A DNA stretch of 64,000 nt, taken from Kutzneria viridogrisea (lineage in GTDB: Bacteria > Actinomycetota > Actinomycetes > Mycobacteriales > Pseudonocardiaceae). The DNA is taken from contig JACJID010000004.1 of the NCBI GenBank assembly GCA_014138725.1, forward strand, positions 124,001 to 188,000. The letters run 5' to 3'. The notes beneath the pieces are model-generated. The model saw only the letters and a list, made by a program, of their open reading frames with translations, was not told the origin of the DNA and did no database searches. Positions 57,757-64,000 of this stretch are shown here, piece after piece. Every line of letters begins with the position of its first letter. Position 1 is the first letter of the stretch. The position numbers and the translations under genes were made by a program.

Positions 57757-59279
57757 AACCGCACCTCGCCGGGGTTCAACGGGCGCACCCCGGTAGGGCA
57801 GACAGCGATCCTGTGCGGCCTGGGCTGGTACCGGTGGATCCGGCGCACGGCCTCCTCGGCCGACTCGATCGCCCCGTTGATCCACGCCGCGGTCGAGGAA
57901 CAGTGCTCACCCGCGAAGAACAGCCGGTTCTCCGGGCGGGCGGCCTCGATCCGCTCCTGCTCACAGGACAGGGCGTCCTGGCCCCAGCGCGCCACCCCCG
58001 CTCCGCCGCTCCACCAGGACTGGCCCCAGGCGGAGCTCACCGCGTCCACGACCATGCCCGGCCTGAGCAGTTCGGGGTGGGTCATGCTCAACTCCCGCAG
58101 CGCGGCCACGTGCCTTGCGGCGGAAGGCATGCGGCCGAGCACGTCGGCGTCCTCCCCGATGGTGTAGCTGGCCAGCAGTGCGGCGCCCTCGGCCGGATCG
58201 CCCTCCACCGCCGGGTAGTAGGTCTGCCGCAGCTGGCCGCCGGTGAACGAGGCGCCGCCGGTGATGCCGTCCTGCTCCCAGAACGCCTCGCGGCAGTGGA
58301 AGGCGATCTTGGTGCCGGACCAGTACCGCACGCCCCGGATCGCGGCCATCTTGCTCTCGCTCAGGCCGTGCAGCCGCAACCTGCGCAGCACGGCGAACGG
58401 GATGGTGCACAGGACGTAGTCGCAGCGCCGGGTCACGACCTGGTCGGACAGTCGCAGGTCCACCAGCACGTCCCGCTCGCGCACCGTGATGCCGACGACC
58501 TCCTGCCCGCAGGTGATCGGGCCGCGGACCCGCTCGCCGAGCCTGCGCACGATCTGGTCCATGCCGCCTTCGAGCCGGATCAGTCGCGGGCTGGTCTCGC
58601 TCAGCACGTCGTCGATGAACCGGGCAAGCCTTCCGCCGCACCAGGTCCTGGCCTCCGGGTGCGCCGCGAAGAAGGCGTGCAGGTCGACCTGGTCCCGCCC
58701 ACGCAGGAAGCAGGCCGGATCGACCTGGTCGACCAGGTCGAGCAGACCGCGGCCCAGTTCCTCGCGCAGGCTCCTGCGGAACTCCGCGGGCCCGATGGCC
58801 TCGCCGACGGCCAGCAGCCGCGCACCGAACAGGACGGTTGCCTCGCGGTAGTCCGCACCGGCCAGCAGTGCCCGGTAGTCCTCGAGCAGTACGCGCGGCA
58901 CGTCGCGCTGGCGCACGGGACCGGAATCGGTTGCGTAGTACGCGTTGTCCTCGGAGAACAGGGTCCTGAACTCGCGGACCTGGTCGGCGAGACCGAGTTC
59001 GGCGATGTAGTGCATCGTCCGCAGGTGATCGGCCGGTACCCGCATGGCGCCCAGTTCCACGAGTGGACCCGCGGCGAACCGGTGCGTGTGGATCCGGCCA
59101 CCGATCCGGCCGCTGCCCTCCAGGACCTCGACCCGATGACCGAGCCGCTCCAACTCGTGGGCGGCCACCAGACCCGCCACGCCCGCGCCGAGCACGGTGA
59201 CCCGCTTCGCGTTCGCCGAGAGCGGTGCGTCCGTGCCCCGGACCGGACTCCTGTGCTGTGCGGCGATTCTCTTCACCAT
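57753..59279 (-). CDS. staO: L-tryptophan oxidase, RebO/StaO homologue
   Basis: 508 residues from ATG 59279. Flavin amine oxidase: VTVLGAGVAGLVAAHELERL, GRIGGRIHTHRFAAGPLVEL, GAMRVP, and the C-terminal ENRLFFAGEHCSSTAAWING, AIESAEEAVRRI. It converts L-Trp to indole-3-pyruvate imine, the substrate of StaD/RebD. It is about 35 residues longer than RebO (473) because of extra N- and C-terminal segments; the C-terminus PTGVRPLNPGEVRL ends in the repeat-like EVRL. First gene of the operon. A PaaX-like TGAC-N4-GTCA site lies 3 nt upstream. Confidence 0.92.
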   Translation of the reverse strand: MVKRIAAQHRSPVRGTDAPLSANAKRVTVLGAGVAGLVAAHELERLGHRVEVLEGSGRIGGRIHTHRFAAGPLVELGAMRVPADHLRTMHYIAELGLADQVREFRTLFSEDNAYYATDSGPVRQRDVPRVLLEDYRALLAGADYREATVLFGARLLAVGEAIGPAEFRRSLREELGRGLLDLVDQVDPACFLRGRDQVDLHAFFAAHPEARTWCGGRLARFIDDVLSETSPRLIRLEGGMDQIVRRLGERVRGPITCGQEVVGITVRERDVLVDLRLSDQVVTRRCDYVLCTIPFAVLRRLRLHGLSESKMAAIRGVRYWSGTKIAFHCREAFWEQDGITGGASFTGGQLRQTYYPAVEGDPAEGAALLASYTIGEDADVLGRMPSAARHVAALRELSMTHPELLRPGMVVDAVSSAWGQSWWSGGAGVARWGQDALSCEQERIEAARPENRLFFAGEHCSSTAAWINGAIESAEEAVRRIHRYQPRPHRIAVCPTGVRPLNPGEVRL

Positions 59280-59282
59280 CGT

Positions 59283-59294
59283 TGACCCCCGTCA
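59283..59294. promoter_or_regulatory. Fourth TGAC-N4-GTCA (PaaX-type) site, at the staO start
   Basis: TGACCCCCGTCA. The flanks TTGAC..CCGTCACGACA agree with the ligase operator (12393-12410) at 16 of 18 positions. It is not over a -35 but next to the staO initiation codon, so it would act as a roadblock if bound. Function uncertain. Confidence 0.35.
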
Positions 59295-59415
59295 CGACAA
59301 GCCCTCGCGCTGCGCCTGCCACGTACGGTGGTCGGTTCACCGCGCCCCGCAGCCCAGTTTCCGCTGCGGGGACCGGAGTCCGGGAGGAGGCCATTGACCT
59401 GGCCCCGGTGTGACG

Positions 59416-59444
59416 GAACGGCCTGCCTCGGCGGCAGGCCGTTC
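59416..59444. terminator. 12-bp stem-loop downstream of the multicopper oxidase gene
   Basis: GAACGGCCTGCC (59416-59427) pairs perfectly with GGCAGGCCGTTC (59433-59444), loop TCGGC. It lies between the oxidase stop and the staO promoter region and probably terminates the oxidase transcript. Confidence 0.6.
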
Positions 59445-59515
59445 CCCCGCGACCGCTGGGGGCGGGCGGACCAGGCGGGGGGACCAGTGATCACCCGCCG
59501 CGGTCGCGGTGTCTG

Positions 59516-61330
59516 TCAGTGGTGGCCGCCGTGCCCGCCCATGGGGTGCAGCGCGAGCACGTCGGCGGGCACCACGACGAACGGGCGCATCATCATGTCG
59601 TCCTCGTGTTCCAGGATGTGGCAGTGGTACATGAACTCACCGGTGCCACCGTCGAACTGGCCCACGACCGGGATGAGTTCGCCCGGCCCCACCCTGATCA
59701 CGTCCTTCCAGCCCTGCTCGTTGGCATCCAGCACACCGGGGCTGTCGTGGGTGATCGGCTGTCCGGGCAGGGTGCCGAACCCGGTGTCGCCGATCCTGGT
59801 GAACGCGCCGACGGTGAGCTTGTCCCGGCTCAGCGCCTGGAAGGCCATCAGGTGGAGGTGCATCGGGTGGCTGCACGACATGCCCGCGCCGCTGAGGTTG
59901 AGCAGGTTCCACTGCTCCCACCCGCCGTGCACGACGAAGTAGTTGACGGTGTCCTCGAACGCGGTGGCGACCCGCTTGAGCGTGCGCAGCGGCTGCCCCG
60001 GCAGCTGCACCTGCACCACCCCGTCCTGGGGCAGGGTAACCGAGGATTCCTCGACTTCCACCATCTCCCAGATCATGGGGCCCCCGGTCAGCTGGGGCGG
60101 GGTCAGCAGCACCCACCGGTGCGCGTGCGAGGTGGGCAGGGTGTCGTGGGTCAGCCGCACGAAGGAGGCGGACAGCTTCTTGGGCGGGCAGAAGTCCTCC
60201 GCCCCCGCGAAGCGGGTCACGTCGAACCGCATGACCTGCGGGCTGGCCGCGGCGTCCGGCGCGTCGTTGAGCAGTTGCACGGATCCGCCCTCGAACTGAC
60301 TGAAGTCCACCAGCAGGTCGGCGCGCTCGGCCGGGGCGAGCACGAGCCCGCCCTCGGGCAGTTCCACCGGCTCGGGCAGCAGGCCACTGTCGGTGCCGAT
60401 CTGCTTGACCACCTGCCGCAGCACCCCCGGCTCGAACACCGCGCCGGACTCGTCGGCCAGGCGCAGCCGGTAGAACCGGGAGTTCGACGCGTTGAGCAGC
60501 CGGAACCGGTACCACTGCGGTGTGACCTCGCAGTAGGGCCAGATCCTGCCGTTGACGAGGGTGAACGGGCCGGTGAACGGGTACTCGCCGGAGGGATCGC
60601 GGTAGAGCTTGCGCATCAGGCGGCCGGTGAGTTCGCCCTCCGGGGTGGTGGCCAGGTTCCGGTCGCAGATAACCAGCGGGATTTCCCTGTCCCCGTGGGG
60701 AAGTCCGAGCGCGTCCTCCTCCCCGTCGCGGATCAGGTACACACCGGCCAGTCCCGCCATGACGTTGAGCGCGGTGATGCCCATCGCGTGGTCGTGGTAC
60801 CACAGCGCGGTGGCGGGCTGGTCGTTGGCGTACTCCACCAGCTGCGAGTTGCCCGAGTGCACGGCGTTGAACGACCACCCGTCGCTGGCGGCGTTGGTCC
60901 GGGCACCGTGCAGGTGCACCACCGTCCACGACCGCAGCAGGGAGGCCGCGGCGATCACCTCGTCCTGCTCGGTGTGGCCGGGCCTGGACGGTCCCTCGGG
61001 GTCGGTGGTGCGCACGTCGAGCACCGGGAGCGTGCCCTTGATCTCGTTGCGCCACTCCACCCACAACCGCTGTCCCCGGCGCACCTCGATGGTCGGCCCG
61101 GGAAAGCTTCCGCCGAAGGTCCAGAGCTCGGAGGGCGGCAGCTCCGAGTGCAGTCGCTGCCAACTGGCCCGCAGCCGCACCGTGAGCACCCCTCCGTCGG
61201 GGCGCAGCACGGGCGGCACGGGTAACAGGTCGAGATAGGGGGTCAGGCTGCCGCGGGGGGCGCACCGCTCCGGGACGGGTGGCTCGTCGATCGGACCGGC
61301 CAGCTCCGCAGGCGAACACGGGACCCGCAT
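59516..61330 (-). CDS. Multicopper oxidase, phenoxazinone-synthase-like
   Basis: 604 residues from ATG 61330 (SD AGGAG). All copper motifs are present: HLHG (His139, 141), WYHDH (His179, 181), HPMHLH near 480, and HCHILEHED (His569, Cys570, His571, His575). The HLHGARTNAASDGWSFNAV segment is like phenoxazinone synthase of Streptomyces and CotA-type laccases. No signal peptide is seen, so it may work in the cytoplasm. It ends in His-rich MGGHGGHH. It would oxidise phenols or aminophenols, possibly dimerising a product of the adjacent indolocarbazole genes. The link is by position only. Confidence 0.87.
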   Translation of the reverse strand: MRVPCSPAELAGPIDEPPVPERCAPRGSLTPYLDLLPVPPVLRPDGGVLTVRLRASWQRLHSELPPSELWTFGGSFPGPTIEVRRGQRLWVEWRNEIKGTLPVLDVRTTDPEGPSRPGHTEQDEVIAAASLLRSWTVVHLHGARTNAASDGWSFNAVHSGNSQLVEYANDQPATALWYHDHAMGITALNVMAGLAGVYLIRDGEEDALGLPHGDREIPLVICDRNLATTPEGELTGRLMRKLYRDPSGEYPFTGPFTLVNGRIWPYCEVTPQWYRFRLLNASNSRFYRLRLADESGAVFEPGVLRQVVKQIGTDSGLLPEPVELPEGGLVLAPAERADLLVDFSQFEGGSVQLLNDAPDAAASPQVMRFDVTRFAGAEDFCPPKKLSASFVRLTHDTLPTSHAHRWVLLTPPQLTGGPMIWEMVEVEESSVTLPQDGVVQVQLPGQPLRTLKRVATAFEDTVNYFVVHGGWEQWNLLNLSGAGMSCSHPMHLHLMAFQALSRDKLTVGAFTRIGDTGFGTLPGQPITHDSPGVLDANEQGWKDVIRVGPGELIPVVGQFDGGTGEFMYHCHILEHEDDMMMRPFVVVPADVLALHPMGGHGGHH

Positions 61331-61639
61331 GGTGACTCCTCACTGTGGGCACAGGGGAAGGATGTGACGGGGCGGGCGGACACAGGTGATGTCCTCCGCT
61401 CCACGGCGCGAACCCGGTGGGGGCGCCACGTCCACTGTGTCGCCACACGGCACTGGCCGCCAGCGAGCAATCAGGTCATACGGCTGACCACTATTGGGTC
61501 CCCGGGACCACGCACCCAGCGCGACGAGGCGCGCCCGGGACTGGGCCGTCCGGATGGTCGAGACCACTACTGGAACCCGGGTGGCGGCAGCCTTCCCGCC
61601 CTCAGCCTGGCAGTCGCCCGGTGGCGGGGTGCGGACCGG
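61331..61639. other. Intergenic region with direct repeats upstream of the oxidase
   Basis: 309 bp without a gene. GACCACTATTGG (61486-61497) and GACCACTACTGG (61562-61573) form an 11-of-12 direct repeat 76 bp apart, each followed by a CCCGGG-like tract. A copper- or drug-responsive regulator site is possible. I could not assign a promoter with confidence. Confidence 0.35.
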
Positions 61640-62740
61640 TCACCGCATGTCCCCCAGCCTGCCCAAGGTTTCCGCCAACTCGGTGAGCAGCCGGTGCACG
61701 ACCTCGGCCACGGGCAGCACCTCGTTCATCCGGCCGACGACCTGTCCGACCGGCATCGACACGACCCCCGGGTCACCGGCGAGCGCGATACGCTGGTGTG
61801 CCCGCGCCACCAACAGGTTCTGCAAGGGCATGGGCAGCGGTTCGGGGGCGCCGGGCTCGTTCCACGCCTCGGTCCACCTGGTGCGCAGCAGCCGCGCGGG
61901 CTTGCCCGTGTAGACCCGGGACCGCACGGTGTCCCCGGACCCGGCGGCGAGCAGCGCCCGCTGGGTAGCTGAGTCCGATGTGGACAGTGAGTACTCGGCG
62001 GTGGTGAGCCAGCACGATCCCATCCACACCGCGTCCGCGCCCAGCGCCAGCGCCGCGGCGATCTGCCGCCCGCTGCCGATGCCCCCGGCCGCGAGCACGG
62101 GCACCTGCCCGCCGACCGCGTCGACCACCTCCGGCACCAGCACCATGCTGGCGACTTCCCCGGTGTGCCCGCCCGCCTCGTAGCCCTGGGCCACGACCAG
62201 GTCCACCCCGTTGGCGACGTGCCGCCGCGCGTGCTCGGCGGTACCGGCCAGGGCCGCCACCGGCACACCCCGCTCGTGTGCCCGCTCGGTCACGTCCCGG
62301 GGCGGCGAGCCCAGGGCGTTGGCGATCAGTCGCACCGGGTGGGCCAGCGCGACGTCCACGTGGGACCGCGCCACGGAGTGCAGCCAGCCCAGCACGCCGT
62401 CACGCCGGTCGTCCTCGGGCAGCGGCGGCACGCCGAGGCGTTCGAGGGTGCGGTCCACGAACTCGCGGTGCCCGGCGGGGATCAGCGCGTCCAGGTCGAC
62501 CGCCGCACCCTCGGTGGGAACGCTCGCGGGCATCACGATATCCACGCCGTAGGGCCTGCCCCCGGTGTTGGCGTCCATCCAGTGCAGGACCTCGTCCAGC
62601 TCGGCGGCCTCGTTGAACCGCACGCAGCCCAGCACACCCAGGCCGCCGGCACGGCTGATCGCGGCGGCCACGTGCTCGGAGGGCGTGAACCCGAAGATCG
62701 GGTGCTCGATGCCGAACCGCTCACACAGCTCGGTGCGCAT
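61640..62740 (-). CDS. Nitronate monooxygenase-like FMN oxidoreductase
   Basis: 366 residues from ATG 62740 (GTG 62749 possible). 2-nitropropane-dioxygenase/NMO TIM barrel: GIEHPIFGFTPSEHVAAAIS, AGGLGVLG, VVAQGYEAGGHTG and VLAAGGIGSGRQIAAALALG for FMN binding, GADAVWMGSCWLTTAEY. Members in mycobacteria include steroid-ring reductases such as IpdC, but this is a different branch and I cannot assign the substrate. It overlaps the acyl-CoA synthetase gene by 20 bp, so the two are coupled. Confidence 0.8.
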   Translation of the reverse strand: MRTELCERFGIEHPIFGFTPSEHVAAAISRAGGLGVLGCVRFNEAAELDEVLHWMDANTGGRPYGVDIVMPASVPTEGAAVDLDALIPAGHREFVDRTLERLGVPPLPEDDRRDGVLGWLHSVARSHVDVALAHPVRLIANALGSPPRDVTERAHERGVPVAALAGTAEHARRHVANGVDLVVAQGYEAGGHTGEVASMVLVPEVVDAVGGQVPVLAAGGIGSGRQIAAALALGADAVWMGSCWLTTAEYSLSTSDSATQRALLAAGSGDTVRSRVYTGKPARLLRTRWTEAWNEPGAPEPLPMPLQNLLVARAHQRIALAGDPGVVSMPVGQVVGRMNEVLPVAEVVHRLLTELAETLGRLGDMR

Positions 62741-64000
62741 GGGCCTCACCCGCCGTCACCTCGTAGCGCACCGCGGGCTCGTGCTCCTCCACGTGCCTTC
62801 GCGCCCAGCGGTAGTCCGGCTTGCCGCTGGGCAGGCGGCTCACCGAGTCGACCAGCCACAGGCTGCGCGGCACCTTGTAGCCCGCGATCCGGCCACGCAC
62901 ATGTGCGTCCAAATCGGACAGTGAGACGGTACGACCGGGGCGGGGCTGCACGACCGCGGCCACACGCTGGCCGAGCCGCTCGTCCGGCACACCGAGCACC
63001 AGGGCGTCGAACACGTGGGGATGCGACTTGAGCACACCCTCGACCTCCTCGGGGAACACCTTCTCCCCCGCCGTGTTCACGCACATGTTGCCCCGCCCCA
63101 GCAGGGTCACCGTGCCGTCCTGCTCCAGCCGGGCGAAGTCCCCCGGCACCGCGTAGCGCTTGCCATCGACCTCGGTGAACAGCTCAGCGGTCTTGGCCGG
63201 GTCCTTGTAGTAGCCCAGTGGGACGTGTCCGCCGCGGGCCAGTCGCCCGACCACGCCGGGGCCAACGGGCGTGCCGTCCTCGCCGAGCACGATGCTGTCC
63301 GGGTCCGCCTTCACGCGCGGTCCACCGCGGTGTTCCTGCCCCTGTGCGACCACGCCGATGCCGGTGAAACCTGTTTCAGACGAGCCGATGGCGTCGGTGA
63401 TCACCACGTTGGGGAAGGTGGCCAGGTACTGGTCCTTGACCGCCTGGGAGAACAGGGCCGCGCTGCTGGAGATCGCGACCACCGAGGAGGCGTCCCACTG
63501 ACCGTCCCGATAGGACTCGATCAGGGGGCGGGCCATGGCGTCGCCGACGATGGCGAGCACGTTGACCCGGTGCCGCTGCACCGCCTGCCACACCTGCGCC
63601 GCGTCGAACTGCGCCACCAGCACGACCGTGCTCCCCGTGAACAGCGCACCCAGCGCGGCCCACTGCGCGGCGCCGTGGATCATCGGCGCGGCGCACAACC
63701 GGACCAGGCCGAAGTCCTTGCCCTGCCTGGCCTGCTGCCACTCGTCGGCGACCGGGACCCCCGTCACGAAGTCGATGCCGCCGCCGAGCACGCGCCACAC
63801 GTCCTCCTGGCGCCACAGCACGCCCTTGGGGTGACCGGTCGTGCCCCCGGTGTAGAGGATGTAGACGTCGTCCGGGCTGCGCTCGGGGAAGTCGCGCTCC
63901 GGCGAGGACTCCGCCAGCGCGGCCTCGTACTCCGTCGCCGGGTAGGTGACTGGCTCCGCCGAGCCGTCCTCGACCACGACCACGTGCCGGATCGAGTCCA
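62721..64000 (-). CDS. FadD19/FadD17-like acyl-CoA synthetase, N-terminus beyond the window
   Basis: The C-terminal 426 or so codons of an ANL ligase: YILYTGGTTGHPKGVLWRQE (P-loop), IGSSETGFTG, GDFARLEQDGTVTLLGRGN, CVNTAGEKVFPEEVEGVLKS, and catalytic Lys in LPSGKPDYRW. The WRQED context and the spacing are typical of the FadD3/17/19 group that activates steroid side-chain acids. The gene continues past 64000. It lies on the other side of the indolocarbazole cluster from fadE26-fadE27, where a fadD17-like gene is expected. Substrate: a sterol-derived carboxylic acid (inferred). Confidence 0.83.
   Translation of the reverse strand, partial: DSIRHVVVVEDGSAEPVTYPATEYEAALAESSPERDFPERSPDDVYILYTGGTTGHPKGVLWRQEDVWRVLGGGIDFVTGVPVADEWQQARQGKDFGLVRLCAAPMIHGAAQWAALGALFTGSTVVLVAQFDAAQVWQAVQRHRVNVLAIVGDAMARPLIESYRDGQWDASSVVAISSSAALFSQAVKDQYLATFPNVVITDAIGSSETGFTGIGVVAQGQEHRGGPRVKADPDSIVLGEDGTPVGPGVVGRLARGGHVPLGYYKDPAKTAELFTEVDGKRYAVPGDFARLEQDGTVTLLGRGNMCVNTAGEKVFPEEVEGVLKSHPHVFDALVLGVPDERLGQRVAAVVQPRPGRTVSLSDLDAHVRGRIAGYKVPRSLWLVDSVSRLPSGKPDYRWARRHVEEHEPAVRYEVTAGEAHAHRAV

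Noticed and set aside
63365-63378. TGAAACCTGTTTCA, a full match to the KstR pattern, inside the acyl-CoA synthetase gene
   Set aside because: It lies hundreds of bases inside a coding region, away from any start, and the codons encode the conserved SSETGFTG motif. Chance is the simpler explanation.
1-64000. rRNA, tRNA, plasmid or phage attachment sites and intact transposases
   Set aside because: I looked for cloverleaf-like features and transposase motifs and found none I could support. The DUF222-HNH gene is not a transposase.

Overview
The window is high-GC actinomycete DNA. A complete mce4-type steroid importer with KstR-like operators, an SsgA-family protein, PaaX/PadR/TetR regulators, a DUF222-HNH protein and a lanthipeptide synthetase point to a filamentous, secondary-metabolite-producing actinobacterium. 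Pseudonocardiaceae or a close family is my best guess, but it is an inference. I saw no rRNA, tRNA, CRISPR array or intact insertion sequence.

Layout. 1-9.1 kb: regulators (MarR, TetR, two LysR-type proteins), an LLM flavoprotein, an alpha/beta hydrolase, a decayed LAL-LuxR regulator, a GNAT acetyltransferase, and a secreted C39-like cysteine peptidase coupled to a membrane-anchored partner. 9.4-14.4 kb and 22.9-27.2 kb: two halves of one aromatic-CoA catabolic cluster (SDR, RidA, PaaX, 2-aminobenzoate-CoA ligase, a broken thiolase; then a fused anthraniloyl-CoA monooxygenase/reductase, an acyl-CoA dehydrogenase and an enoyl-CoA hydratase). The halves share a TGAC-N4-GTCA operator at their promoters. 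Between them lie a class II lanthipeptide locus (precursor plus LanM, 14.7-18.1 kb), an SsgA-family gene, a DUF6228 gene, a carotenoid-desaturase-like flavoprotein, a zinc-ribbon protein and a beta-lactamase-fold protein. 27.3-30.7 kb: a PadR-controlled pair of FAD aromatic hydroxylases. 30.8-32.3 kb: a structured non-coding stretch with 82-bp tandem repeats, then a DUF222-HNH gene.

32.3-50.3 kb is the steroid locus. A KstR-like-boxed, mostly 4-nt-overlapping operon on the minus strand carries adh, hsd4A, ALDH, SDR, yrbE4A/B, mce4A-F and two Mce-associated genes. Divergent to it are fadE26-fadE27, with fdxD between the KstR-like boxes. These would import sterols and begin side-chain degradation. 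A fadD19/fadD17-like ligase with a nitronate-monooxygenase-like gene at 61.6-64 kb probably belongs to the same regulon.

50.3-61.3 kb is an indolocarbazole gene cluster nested in the steroid region: homologues of RebO/StaO, RebD/StaD, RebC/StaC and RebP/StaP, an extra P450, and upstream a phenoxazinone-synthase-like multicopper oxidase. The StaC/RebC homologue carries the two StaC-type active-site residues (Val and Asn), so I predict a K252c (staurosporinone)-type aglycone. I see no glycosyltransferase, halogenase or methyltransferase. A short repeated cassette encoding an SAAPSxSEVR peptide sits between the oxidase and chromopyrrolate-synthase genes and keeps ATGA translational coupling on both sides. 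Another copy lies at 9.2 kb.
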